DNA of 64,000 nucleotides from Alkalihalobacillus sp. TS-13. Its GTDB lineage: Bacteria > Bacillota > Bacilli > Bacillales > Fictibacillaceae. A model generated the notes under the pieces. That model made no database searches and had not been told where the DNA came from. It was given only the letters and a program-made list of their open reading frames with translations. The stretch spans positions 496,001 through 560,000 of the forward strand of contig NZ_JAHKSI010000001.1 in assembly GCF_019720915.1 (NCBI RefSeq). The letters are read 5' to 3'. Positions 1 to 8,174 of the stretch are shown here, piece by piece. The translations under genes and the position numbers were made by a program. Within the stretch, counting starts at the first letter, position 1. Every line of letters starts with the position of its first letter.

Positions 1-2
1 TT

Positions 3-140
3 CCTGAGATGGGGCAAGTTTGGGAGCCGATGGCAAATGCACTTCAATTGATTGTCACAGGAAAGCAAGATCCGCAGTCTGCACTTGAAGATGCCACTAA
101 GAACATTAAACAACAAATTGAAGCTTCAGGCGCTAAATAA
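3..140 (+). CDS. C-terminal end of maltodextrin/maltose ABC transporter substrate-binding protein (partial)
   Basis: Only the last 45 codons are in the window; the gene begins upstream. The tail (residues like WEPMANALQLIVTGKQDP, then ALEDATKNIKQQIEASGAK before the stop) is the helical C-terminus seen in MalE/MdxE-type extracytoplasmic sugar-binding proteins. The next two genes are the matching permeases, so this is inferred to be the binding protein of the same importer. The identification rests on this tail and on context only, since the signal peptide and ligand pocket are outside the window. Confidence 0.8.
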   Translation, partial: PEMGQVWEPMANALQLIVTGKQDPQSALEDATKNIKQQIEASGAK

Positions 141-161
141 TCGAACAATAAACGAAAAATA

Positions 162-283
162 AGGGACTGTCCCAAAAGTGTCTGAGTCACTCCGCACTAA
201 ACAACATTTTGAGAATAATCGTGATTTTGATCTAAAATGTTGTGTTGGAGCTGTCGGACACTTTTCTTTTAGGGCAGTCCTTT
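162..283 (+). terminator. Long two-part inverted repeat between binding-protein gene and permeases
   Basis: An outer pair (GGGACTGTCCCAAAAGTGTC near 163 and its approximate complement at 256-280) encloses an exact 10-bp inverted repeat, ACAACATTTT at 201-210 with AAAATGTTGT at 234-243. The right arm ends in a T-rich stretch. A stable hairpin after a binding-protein gene and before its permease genes commonly lowers downstream expression by partial termination or protects the upstream message. That role is inferred here. Confidence 0.6.
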
Positions 284-347
284 CTATTACTCTTTCAGGC
301 GGAAATGTACTTTAGCCTGAAATGATAAGAAAGGACAGGGGGCAAAT

Positions 348-1634
348 ATGATAGATACGAACCAAAACAGTACCGCCCATCGGAAAAAAGCATTATTGTT
401 GTCCCTGATCCCAGGGCTAGGACAACTATACAATCGCCAATATCTCAAAGCGCTCGCATTCATCGTTTTGACGTTTTCATTCATCATCGCATTCAAAGAT
501 TTGCTGAACATGGGGCTATGGGGAATCGTCACACTAGGGGAAGAACTGCCGCGTGATCATTCCATTTTCCTGCTTGTAGAAGGGATCATCGCGATCCTTG
601 TCCTGGTGATCGGACTTTGTGTATACGCACTTAATCTCTATGACGCCCATTTGAATGGGAAAAAGCGCGATTTAGGTATTGCGCTGAATTCGATTCGTGA
701 GCAGTACCGTAACGTCATCGACACCGGATTTCCGTATCTCATGTTGTCGCCAGGCTTTTTCTTACTTATATTCGTGGTGATTTTTCCAATCCTTTTCGTC
801 ATACTGCTCGCTTTTACAAACTACGATCTGTATCATTCACCGCCAGCTAGGTTAGTAGATTGGGTTGGGTTCCAGAACTTCATCGATATTTTCAAGTTGG
901 ATATCTGGCGTAGAACATTTATCAGTGTATTCTCCTGGACAGTCATCTGGACATTCGTTGCCACTACCATACAAATTGCAATCGGAATCTTCCTGGCTGT
1001 TTTGCTGAACCAAAAAGATTTGAAGTTCAAAAAGCTATTCAGAACCATCTTGATTTTACCATGGGCGATTCCAGCTTTCGTATCGATCCTTGTTTTTGCT
1101 GGAATGTTCAATGTCACATTCGGGGCCATCAATAACGACATCCTTGCTTTATTCGGCATCGATCCGATTCCTTGGCAGACGGACCCATTCTGGGCGAAAA
1201 TCGCTTTGATCATGATCCAGTCCTGGCTGGGATTCCCATTCATTTTTGCGATGGTAACGGGGGTTCTCCAGTCGATTCCGGAAGAATTGTACGAAGCTGC
1301 AACTGTTGATGGCGCTTCGATCCTGCAAAAATTCCGTACGATAACATTGCCATTGATCCTTTATGCGATTGCACCAATCTTGATTACGCAATATACGTTC
1401 AACTTCAATAACTTTAATGTCATCTTCCTTTTCAACGGGGGAGGTCCTCCGATGGCCGGGCAGACGGCTGGGTCGACCGACATTCTGATTTCATGGATTT
1501 ACAGTCTGACATTAGAGTCAAAGCAATATGCGAAGGCGGCTGCTATTACGATGATCCTATCCTTGATCGTCATCTCAGTTGCATTATGGCAGTTTAGAAG
1601 AACGAAATCTTTTAAAGAGGAGGATATGATGTAA
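348..1634 (+). CDS. mdxF: Maltodextrin ABC transporter permease, MalF/MdxF type
   Basis: A 428-residue integral membrane protein, close to the usual length of Bacillus MdxF. It is one half of the membrane channel that passes maltose or maltodextrin from the binding protein into the cytoplasm. The N-terminus (residues about 12-40, with SLIPGLGQLYNRQYLKAL) is the extra amphipathic and hydrophobic segment found in this permease class. The cytoplasmic EAA loop that contacts the ATPase is at residues about 311-330 (EAATVDGAS). A GGACAGGGGG ribosome-binding site precedes the ATG. It abuts the next permease without a gap. No ATPase gene is adjacent, so a shared MsmX-like ATPase encoded elsewhere is likely (inference). 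Confidence 0.88.
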   Translation: MIDTNQNSTAHRKKALLLSLIPGLGQLYNRQYLKALAFIVLTFSFIIAFKDLLNMGLWGIVTLGEELPRDHSIFLLVEGIIAILVLVIGLCVYALNLYDAHLNGKKRDLGIALNSIREQYRNVIDTGFPYLMLSPGFFLLIFVVIFPILFVILLAFTNYDLYHSPPARLVDWVGFQNFIDIFKLDIWRRTFISVFSWTVIWTFVATTIQIAIGIFLAVLLNQKDLKFKKLFRTILILPWAIPAFVSILVFAGMFNVTFGAINNDILALFGIDPIPWQTDPFWAKIALIMIQSWLGFPFIFAMVTGVLQSIPEELYEAATVDGASILQKFRTITLPLILYAIAPILITQYTFNFNNFNVIFLFNGGGPPMAGQTAGSTDILISWIYSLTLESKQYAKAAAITMILSLIVISVALWQFRRTKSFKEEDMM

Positions 1635-2477
1635 ATGAGCATGAAAAAACAAAAGCTTATTCGTCTCACAATGTCATATATAGCAATCTTCATTACTATT
1701 GCCATTGTCATCTATCCAGTCCTATGGATTGTAGGTTCTTCGTTCAATCCGGGAAACAGTTTGTCAGGGTCGACGATTATCCCGAAAAATGCGTCATTAA
1801 AACATTACCAAGAGTTGTTCGATCTTAGTTCAAGCAATTATCTGTACTGGTATTGGAACACGTTGAAAATCTGTATCGTTACGATGGTTCTTTCTGTGAC
1901 GATGATTGCTTTGATGGGGTATTCTTTTTCGAGATATCGATTCATTGGGCGGAAGAATGGTTTGATGACGTTCTTGATCCTGCAGATGATCCCCAACTTC
2001 GCAGCATTGATCGCGATTTATGTGCTGGCAGTACAAACAAAGCTTATCGATACACACCTGGCTTTGATTCTGCTTTATACTGGTGGATTGCTGCCGATGA
2101 ATACATGGCTTGCTAAGGGTTACTTCGATACGATTCCGAAAGAGCTTGATGAATCAGCACGTATAGATGGTGCAGGACATTTCCGGATCTTCTGGCAGAT
2201 CATCCTGCCGCTTGCCAAACCGATCCTTGCAGTCATAGCATTGTTCAGTTTCATTACACCTTTCGCTGACTTCATCCTTGCAAAGGTGATCTTGCGTAGT
2301 GAAGAAAAATATACACTGGCAGTCGGGCTATACAATCTGGTAGCAAAGCAATTCGGTGGTGAGTTCACAGAATTTGCAGCCGGGGCGGTGTTGATTGCAA
2401 TCCCGATTTCATTATTGTTCTTGTCGCTACAGCGTTACCTCATTTCAGGTTTGACTGCAGGCGGAACGAAAGGTTAA
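1635..2477 (+). CDS. mdxG: Maltodextrin ABC transporter permease, MalG/MdxG type
   Basis: A 280-residue permease, the normal MalG length, and the second half of the sugar channel. The EAA loop is at residues about 170-190 (ELDESARIDGAGHF), and the C-terminus ends SGLTAGGTKG as in this family. The ATG directly follows the stop codon of the MalF-type gene, and the AAAGAGGAGG stretch at the end of that gene acts as its ribosome-binding site, indicating coupled translation. The substrate class is inferred from both permeases and the LacI-type gene downstream. Confidence 0.88.
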   Translation: MSMKKQKLIRLTMSYIAIFITIAIVIYPVLWIVGSSFNPGNSLSGSTIIPKNASLKHYQELFDLSSSNYLYWYWNTLKICIVTMVLSVTMIALMGYSFSRYRFIGRKNGLMTFLILQMIPNFAALIAIYVLAVQTKLIDTHLALILLYTGGLLPMNTWLAKGYFDTIPKELDESARIDGAGHFRIFWQIILPLAKPILAVIALFSFITPFADFILAKVILRSEEKYTLAVGLYNLVAKQFGGEFTEFAAGAVLIAIPISLLFLSLQRYLISGLTAGGTKG

Positions 2478-2568
2478 AAGAATTTTACGAAAAAAGATTA
2501 AAGAATGAGCAACTTAGCTTATAATGGTACTATAGAACCAGTTAGCAAACGGATGGGGGGAAGCAGAC

Positions 2569-3597
2569 TTGGCTGTAACAATTAAAGATGTAGCAAAACT
2601 TGCGAATGTTGCTCCCTCGACAGTATCCCGTGTCGTAGCGAACAACCCGAGGATCAGCGAAGAGACGAAGAGGAAAGTCCGCGAAGCGATGGACTACTTA
2701 GGTTATCACCCGAACTTCACTGCTCGCAGTCTTGCGAACCGAAGTTCACGAGCAATCGGTCTTGTGATGCCGAGTTCCGCAGAGAAGGCGTTCCAAAACC
2801 CTTTCTTCCCAGAGGTGTTGCGTGGGATCAGTACGAAGGCACATGAAAAAGAATACACATTGCTCATGTCAACCGGGACGACAGAAGAGGAAATCTATCG
2901 TGCGGTCGTCGGTATGGTCCAAGGAAGAAGAGTAGATGGAATCGTCCTTTTATACTCTCGTGTGGATGATCGTATCATGAACTACTTGTACGAACAGGAA
3001 TTTCCGTTCACTGTTATTGGGAAACCCTATAAAAACGATAATCTTATCAATCATGTCGATAATGATAACTATCGGGCAGCCAAAGAACTGACCGAGCATC
3101 ATATAGAGAAGGGACACGAACGGATCGGATTTGTCGGGGGGAGTCTCAATCTGGTCGTAACGACTGACCGGTTGCTAGGCTATGAAAAAGCGTTACAAAA
3201 CGCTAAGATACCTTATCGGGAAGATTACGTCATCAATGCTGATTTTGCGGTAGAGGATGGTCAGAAGGCAGTTTCCGAATTGATGTCACTTAAGGAACCA
3301 CCTACTGCACTAGTGGTGACGGATGATCTTATGGCACTTGGCGTTTTGAGGATGCTTGACGATATGGGAATGACCGTTCCGGAGGATGTCTCTGTATCCA
3401 GCTTCAATAACGCAATGATCGCGGAGCTCTCTACACCCGCTTTGACATCAGTTGACATCAATATATATGAATTAGGTTATCAAGCGGTGGACGCACTGCT
3501 CCAATCCCTTGTAAAACCAGATGCACCAGCTAAAAAGGTGAAAATTAAACATGAAATCATCATAAGACAGTCAAGCTGTGGTGTAAGGAATAAATAA
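2569..3597 (+). CDS. LacI-family transcriptional regulator, probably of the maltodextrin genes
   Basis: A 342-residue regulator. Residues 3-23 form the LacI helix-turn-helix (IKDVAKLANVAPSTVSRVV), followed by the hinge helix region (ARSLANRSS) and a periplasmic-binding-protein-like sensor domain to the C-terminus. The start is a TTG at 2569, placed 8 nt after a strong GGATGGGGGG. It resembles MalR/YvdE-type regulators, and lies 90 bp after the permease it probably controls. The effector (maltose or a maltodextrin) is inferred from context. No operator was identified with confidence. Confidence 0.85.
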   Translation: MAVTIKDVAKLANVAPSTVSRVVANNPRISEETKRKVREAMDYLGYHPNFTARSLANRSSRAIGLVMPSSAEKAFQNPFFPEVLRGISTKAHEKEYTLLMSTGTTEEEIYRAVVGMVQGRRVDGIVLLYSRVDDRIMNYLYEQEFPFTVIGKPYKNDNLINHVDNDNYRAAKELTEHHIEKGHERIGFVGGSLNLVVTTDRLLGYEKALQNAKIPYREDYVINADFAVEDGQKAVSELMSLKEPPTALVVTDDLMALGVLRMLDDMGMTVPEDVSVSSFNNAMIAELSTPALTSVDINIYELGYQAVDALLQSLVKPDAPAKKVKIKHEIIIRQSSCGVRNK

Positions 3598-3618
3598 ATC
3601 AATACAGTTTTTGTTGAA

Positions 3619-3646
3619 AGAGTTCACCAAAGTGAGCTCTTTTTTT
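3619..3646 (+). terminator. Rho-independent terminator after the LacI gene
   Basis: Stem AGAGTTCAC / GTGAGCTCT with a CAAA loop, one G-U pair, followed by seven T residues. It ends the maltodextrin unit. Confidence 0.85.
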
Positions 3647-3648
3647 AC

Positions 3649-3740
3649 ATTTAAAGAAAGTATAAAATACTCTCTTCAGTATAAGCGCAACCATGGCTCA
3701 GCCTGCGCCAAGGCTTGGCTTTGCCAAGTTTTCTTTATGT
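3649..3740 (+). repeat. Dispersed repeat family A, copy 1
   Basis: About 90 bp: an AT-rich hairpin (TTAAAGAAAGTATAAAATAC then CTCTTCAGTATAAGCGCAA) followed by a second hairpin built on GCGCCAAGGCTTGGC and ending GTTTTCTTTA. Near-identical copies lie at 24481, 32802, 33472 (shortened), 51253 (interrupted) and 53964 (inverted). This copy starts directly after a terminator T-tract. Confidence 0.8.
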
Positions 3741-3753
3741 ATTTTTAAGGTGG

Positions 3754-3840
3754 TTGTCGACATATTTCAGGGTTGATTGTGCGCATTTCAAGGGTATTTT
3801 GAGCAAAATCATGGTTAGCTTGAGCAAAATCATGGGCAGC
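3754..3840 (+). repeat. 21-bp tandem array, family C locus 1
   Basis: Two clean 21-bp units start at 3799 and 3820 (TTGAGCAAAATCATGG plus five variable bases). Two more degenerate units with CAT-TTTCA-GGG start near 3754 and 3777 at 22-23 bp spacing. The core TTGAGCAA is the reverse complement of TTGCTCAA in the arrays at 22612 and 60828. No gene is evident here. Confidence 0.65.
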
Positions 3841-3957
3841 TGCAAATTCGAATTTACTTCTTTGGGCAGACCTTATTTTTAATGGAGGAATGCTCAGTTT
3901 ATTATGGAATGTGTAGTGTAGATAGAAGGATGTCAGTAGGCACAGGGAGGTTACACA

Positions 3958-4908
3958 ATGTCACATATAAAAGATTTCCCATTTCCGTTCACCAAGGACC
4001 AATATGCATACTCGAATAATTCTGTACTGTTGGATCCGGCGAAAACCGTAACCATCACGGATGTTTATAAAAACGAAATAGAGCTGAAAAGGAAGTTGTT
4101 GCGGGAAAATCACGAGCGATGCTTTTGCTCACTCCCGATTTCAATAGAATCTCAATGGGAGGCGATGGTGCTGATTTTCAGTGAGCTTGCCTCTTATTCG
4201 CCTGATCATTTCACTTTTAAAAAAAAAGGGAATGACTGCTTGTTCCAAAACCATCTCCTGGAGGAAGAAGAATCATTCGTATTCCGGAACTCGTCATCGA
4301 TCGACTTCGAACCGCTTGACGTGGCAGGAAGACATGTCCAAGAAGACTTGATCATCATGGGCGATCGACATGATGGACTCTTTTTGGAAGCAGGTCAATT
4401 ATGTTTTCCATCGAATTGGTCACTCGCATTTGTCCAGGGAATGGAGTTCAAATCAATTCACACGCCAGTACCTGGAATCCAAAAGGACAGTTTCATCAAT
4501 AAGGTTGAACGGTTCATTTCGAAGATCCGTCCCGGGGCCGCCTGGGAAAGGAAGAATTGGTCGATCACGGTCACCAACAAGCTTGATACACCTTTAGAGA
4601 CTTATTCAGAGTGGGGAAAGCGCCGGAAGGAAGTCACAGCTGAGAATGTAGGCGAGGTGATTCACCTGCGGGTGGAAGTTCAAAGACTGCTCAGGCTGCC
4701 TATGAATCATGATGTACTTTTCACGATCCATACGTACCTATTACCCCTCGAAGAATTGATCCAAAATGGTGATTGGCTCAAAATCTTTTATCGCAACATT
4801 AAAACGCTTCCTGAAGATATTGCGGAATACAAAGGCATTTTAAATTATCGTGAAGAATTGCTCTGTTTTCTGGAAGAACAATTAGGAAAAGAGCGGATCG
4901 ATCAATGA
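3958..4908 (+). CDS. Heme-dependent oxidative N-demethylase-like protein (DUF3445), dimethylamine monooxygenase subunit homologue
   Basis: A 316-residue protein resembling the DUF3445 / HODM alpha-subunit family, which includes the large heme-bearing subunit of bacterial dimethylamine monooxygenase (oxidation of dimethylamine to methylamine and formaldehyde). Supporting stretches are SSIDFEPLDVAGRHVQEDL, FPSNWSLAFVQGME, IHTPVPG and a late LRLPMNHDVLFTIHTYL. The family call is from recall of such patterns. GGGAGGTTACACA precedes the ATG. Its stop overlaps the next start (ATGA), and the two following genes are the expected small zinc-binding and reductase partners, which supports the call. The true substrate could be another N-methyl amine. 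Confidence 0.72.
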   Translation: MSHIKDFPFPFTKDQYAYSNNSVLLDPAKTVTITDVYKNEIELKRKLLRENHERCFCSLPISIESQWEAMVLIFSELASYSPDHFTFKKKGNDCLFQNHLLEEEESFVFRNSSSIDFEPLDVAGRHVQEDLIIMGDRHDGLFLEAGQLCFPSNWSLAFVQGMEFKSIHTPVPGIQKDSFINKVERFISKIRPGAAWERKNWSITVTNKLDTPLETYSEWGKRRKEVTAENVGEVIHLRVEVQRLLRLPMNHDVLFTIHTYLLPLEELIQNGDWLKIFYRNIKTLPEDIAEYKGILNYREELLCFLEEQLGKERIDQ

Positions 4909-5330
4909 ACCACATTTTGATTTTAACCCAAAAACAATACATCCACGAGGCAGAAATCAAACAACAGGAATACCAGGTCTGGCACAACAACACTGAACTA
5001 AAAGTGCTGAACCGGTTAGACGCTTCCGAGGAAATCAGATCGATATTGGAAAATCGATCACTCGGTACACTATTAATCATTATAATGGACGACGGAAAAG
5101 CAGGCTTGGTCCGTCAGGCTGCTTTTTCAGAAGGATACTCTCAATCGGATGTATTGATTGAACCTATAAATCAAAAAAGATACAGGGTTTTCTGTTCCCA
5201 GTGTCATGGAATCAACATGGTGAACCATCTTGAAAGTTCCTTTGAATGTAAAAAGTGTGGTCAGTTCCTTGAACCGTCAGATCACTATTCAACGTATCAC
5301 CGTTCTTATCTCGGTTATCCAATACTGTGA
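4905..5330 (+). CDS. DmmA-like small subunit of dimethylamine monooxygenase
   Basis: A 141-residue protein whose C-terminus carries two CxxC pairs (FCSQCHG and ECKKCGQ), consistent with a metal-binding ribbon, followed by DHYSTYHRSYLGYP, the aromatic tail typical of DmmA-family proteins. The N-terminal half shows no clear motif. It overlaps the upstream DUF3445 gene by 4 nt (ATGA), so the two are translationally coupled. Assignment relies on this tail and on the operon partners. Confidence 0.65.
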   Translation: MNHILILTQKQYIHEAEIKQQEYQVWHNNTELKVLNRLDASEEIRSILENRSLGTLLIIIMDDGKAGLVRQAAFSEGYSQSDVLIEPINQKRYRVFCSQCHGINMVNHLESSFECKKCGQFLEPSDHYSTYHRSYLGYPIL

Positions 5331-5358
5331 AACAAAAACAGCCAGAAGGATGGAAAAG

Positions 5359-6300
5359 ATGAAGCAAACTATGCCATTAACTGTAGAAAAAATTGAAAAG
5401 GAAACAGATACTATTACCACGTTCACTCTTACATCGGAAGATTTCGTGCTGCCCCAATTCGGAGCAGGTTCGCATATAACAGTCCACTTGCCAATGGGAA
5501 GACGGCAATACTCGCTTGTAAACAATCCACTAGAGATGAATAACGAATATAGGATTGCTGTAAAAAAAATCAGTGCTCAACACGGAGGCTCCGGCTTTAT
5601 GCATGAATGTGTCAGAGAGGGGGACACATTGACCATTTCCACCCCGGATAACTTCTTACCACTCAAGACAGAAGCAAAGCACCATGTTTTCTTTGCTGGC
5701 GGAATAGGTATCACCCCGTTCATGTCCATGATGGCGTATCTTAAGGAAATTGGGCACAGCTTTGAGCTTCACTATGCTGCACGGAGTGAAAAGGAATGCG
5801 CATTCTATCACCATATCCAACATCATTATCAAGATGCAGTGTCCTGTTTCTTCATGGATAGAGAAGAGAAAACAAAAAGACTGCAACAGGCAATGCAAAA
5901 CAGAACAATGGGAACGCATATGTACATATGCGGACCGCAACCTTTCATGAACATGCTGGTCGATTATGCTCATGAGCTTGGCTACCCGAATAAAGTCATT
6001 CATGAGGAGCGGTTCCAACCTGCCTCCGTGATTGAAAACCCGCAGCCTTTTTCCGTGACCGTCACCAAGTCGGAAAAGACCTTCCAAGTAAAGAGCGATC
6101 AAACCTTATTGGATGCTCTAAATGAACAAAGAATCGACGTCCCTTTTAATTGTCGGATGGGTGTTTGTGGTACGTGTGAAGTGGGAGTGGAGGCAGGGGA
6201 AATCCTCCATTGTGAATCGTTTCTGACTGAAGAAGAAAAGGAAGATAAAATGCTTACCTGTGTTTCGCGGGGAGTCGACCACATTAAACTCGACCTCTGA
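5359..6300 (+). CDS. PDR/VanB-family ferredoxin reductase, electron-transfer subunit (DmmB-like)
   Basis: A 313-residue flavin / iron-sulfur reductase. In order: an FMN-binding barrel with RQYSLVN (residues about 50-56), an NAD-binding domain with FAGGIGITPFMSMM, and a C-terminal plant-type [2Fe-2S] domain with CRMGVCGTC and a distal CVSRG cysteine. It would pass electrons from NAD(P)H to the heme subunit. The reading frame is open back to 5230, but a start there would overlap the previous gene by 100 bp. AGAAGG lies 9 nt before the ATG at 5359, so that start is preferred (ATG at 5350 is possible). It converges on the ligase/polymerase genes with a 21-bp gap. Confidence 0.8.
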   Translation: MKQTMPLTVEKIEKETDTITTFTLTSEDFVLPQFGAGSHITVHLPMGRRQYSLVNNPLEMNNEYRIAVKKISAQHGGSGFMHECVREGDTLTISTPDNFLPLKTEAKHHVFFAGGIGITPFMSMMAYLKEIGHSFELHYAARSEKECAFYHHIQHHYQDAVSCFFMDREEKTKRLQQAMQNRTMGTHMYICGPQPFMNMLVDYAHELGYPNKVIHEERFQPASVIENPQPFSVTVTKSEKTFQVKSDQTLLDALNEQRIDVPFNCRMGVCGTCEVGVEAGEILHCESFLTEEEKEDKMLTCVSRGVDHIKLDL

Positions 6301-6321
6301 GAAAGAAGGTTCAACCTATAT

Positions 6322-7245
6322 TCATCCGTTTTTCTGTTTCAAAAGCCCCGTCAAAATCCGTTCGAATGGTTGTTTTTTCCGTGCAGCATCCATTTTCGTA
6401 AACGGGCATTCCTGATTTTCGAGCCGTTCGAGAACAGCGTCCATTGTAAATTGAAGAGGCGTCAATTGTTGATCGACTTCATTCCATTCAAGAGGGGTCG
6501 CTACCAGACCTTCATCATTTCCTCTTAATGAGTAGGGGGCAATAATCGTCTTTCCTTCCGCGTGCTGTAGAAAATCAATATAACACCTCGAGCCACGTTT
6601 ATTTTTCAGGCGTTCGATCGTAAATGAATCCGGAGATTGATCAACCAGATATTCAGCGACGAATTGGGTGAATATTCTCGTATCCTCGTATGTAAACTGG
6701 TTTTCTTGCAGCGGAATGTATATTTGCAAACCTTTGTTTCCTGACGTTTTCACAAATGAATGCAGTTCAAGGCGATCAAGGATGGTTTTGATTTGCAAGG
6801 CAGCTTCGATTGCCAAAGAAAAATGATCCCTTGAAGGCGGATCAAGGTCGAATACGATTTCTGAGGGGCAGACGGAAGTCACTTTATTGAATGGTATGTG
6901 GAATTCAAGTGCAAGCTGATTTCCCAACCAGATCAGCGTTGAAAGGTCATTGCACAATATATACCGGATATCGTCCTGTTGGAACGTCTCTACAAATGAC
7001 GGTGCGTAATCGGGACAATTCTTTTGATAGAAAAAATCATCGAACATGCCATGAGGATAGCGTTTGACAGTCAGACAGCGATTCTTCAGAAATGGAAGCA
7101 TCACGCTTTTTACTTCAATCAAATACTGTAGATATGTTTGTTTGTTGATCGCCATTTTTGGATAAAGGATCTTATCGAGGCTGGTGACTTGAATCGTGTT
7201 CCCTTCGATGTTCAATTGTCCATCTGATTTTGAAGAGCTTGCCAT
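6322..7245 (-). CDS. LigD polymerase/primase domain protein (separate polypeptide)
   Basis: About 307 residues matching the archaeo-eukaryotic primase-type polymerase domain of bacterial LigD: an early DKILYPKMAINKQTYLQYL, then RCLTVKRYPHG, and the catalytic DLDPP, which supplies the metal-binding aspartates. It fills gaps and adds nucleotides during end joining. In B. subtilis this domain is the C-terminal part of one 611-residue LigD. Here it is in a different frame from the ligase gene and overlaps it by 34 nt. GGAGG lies 7 nt before the ATG at 7245, so independent translation is plausible. A TTG at 7251 would also be in frame. A single-base sequence error in the linker is the alternative. 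Confidence 0.82.
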   Translation of the reverse strand: MASSSKSDGQLNIEGNTIQVTSLDKILYPKMAINKQTYLQYLIEVKSVMLPFLKNRCLTVKRYPHGMFDDFFYQKNCPDYAPSFVETFQQDDIRYILCNDLSTLIWLGNQLALEFHIPFNKVTSVCPSEIVFDLDPPSRDHFSLAIEAALQIKTILDRLELHSFVKTSGNKGLQIYIPLQENQFTYEDTRIFTQFVAEYLVDQSPDSFTIERLKNKRGSRCYIDFLQHAEGKTIIAPYSLRGNDEGLVATPLEWNEVDQQLTPLQFTMDAVLERLENQECPFTKMDAARKKQPFERILTGLLKQKNG

Positions 7246-8174
7246 GTGCAATCCTCCCAGTGGATGTCGAGTCTGAATTGTATGAATCGAGGCTGTCGCA
7301 ATTGATTTTCGTGTATCTCAAGGAATGCCAGCTCCACACAAATACGAGGTGCTATTTCAATAAAGGATCCTGTTTTTTTGATTTGGTTGTTTTTGACGAT
7401 CTGGATCAGCGCTTCTCTTTCTTTTCCTTCTAACCCATGTGAGAATACGCCGCATGATATCAATTCAGAACCGTCAAGGACAGCAACGTGGGCATAACCG
7501 TTTTTCTCGTCAAATCCGCTGATGATGAAAAATCCGTGAAATAATCGTTTAACCTTCAACCATTCTTTCGTACGTTTGCCCGGAAGCCATAGACTTTTTA
7601 GCCGTTTTGCAACGACACCCTCTCCATGATGTTTTTGCACGTCCTCAAATAGAACGTCGCCAGCCAGTGTATGCGGTAGCCATTGGATTCTGCTCGCATT
7701 CTCTTTCGATACTTTTGGAAAGTCATGCGACTCCATCCATTGTTGAAGAAGTTCTTTCCTTTGTTTGTAGGAAGAATCCATAAGAGATTTCCCACTTTGG
7801 ATCAGTAAATCGAATACTAATAGAGTGGCAGGGAGTTGGAATTGTTGCTGTTGGATTTTCAGCTCATTTTTCAGTCTTCCTCGCTTTTGGATAGATGAGA
7901 AAGAAGCTTTGAAATCAGATTCCAATATACAGAGCTCTCCGTCAAGTAGCATAGGGAGTTCATCATTGGAGGTCTCCCGGATTCTCTCCGCTTCTGATAG
8001 GATTTCAGGAAAATTCTCTTTCAAAGATTTCAAATTCCTGCTGTAAAAATCGATATGCGTGTGATCGATATAGAGAAGGCTTCGAAAGCCGTCATATTTG
8101 ATTTCATAAAACCAATCCTCTCCTTCAGGAAGTCTGGAGGAGAGGGTTGGCAGCATAGGTCTGTGACGCATCAT
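7212..8174 (-). CDS. ligD: ATP-dependent DNA ligase domain of LigD (separate polypeptide)
   Basis: A 320-residue nucleotidyltransferase ligase that seals double-strand breaks. Motif I with the adenylated lysine is EIKYDGFR (residues about 24-31), motif III/IV regions follow (PMLLDGELCI), and motif V is VVAKRL followed by EWLKVKR. The OB-fold end RQPRFIQFRLDIHWEDCTW is the usual end of a LigD ligase domain. The ATG overlaps the stop of ku (ATGA), so it is co-translated. The frame closes 30 nt after the polymerase gene starts. In B. subtilis the two domains are fused, so this is either a natural split or a frameshift at the linker. Confidence 0.85.
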   Translation of the reverse strand: MMRHRPMLPTLSSRLPEGEDWFYEIKYDGFRSLLYIDHTHIDFYSRNLKSLKENFPEILSEAERIRETSNDELPMLLDGELCILESDFKASFSSIQKRGRLKNELKIQQQQFQLPATLLVFDLLIQSGKSLMDSSYKQRKELLQQWMESHDFPKVSKENASRIQWLPHTLAGDVLFEDVQKHHGEGVVAKRLKSLWLPGKRTKEWLKVKRLFHGFFIISGFDEKNGYAHVAVLDGSELISCGVFSHGLEGKEREALIQIVKNNQIKKTGSFIEIAPRICVELAFLEIHENQLRQPRFIQFRLDIHWEDCTWQALQNQMDN

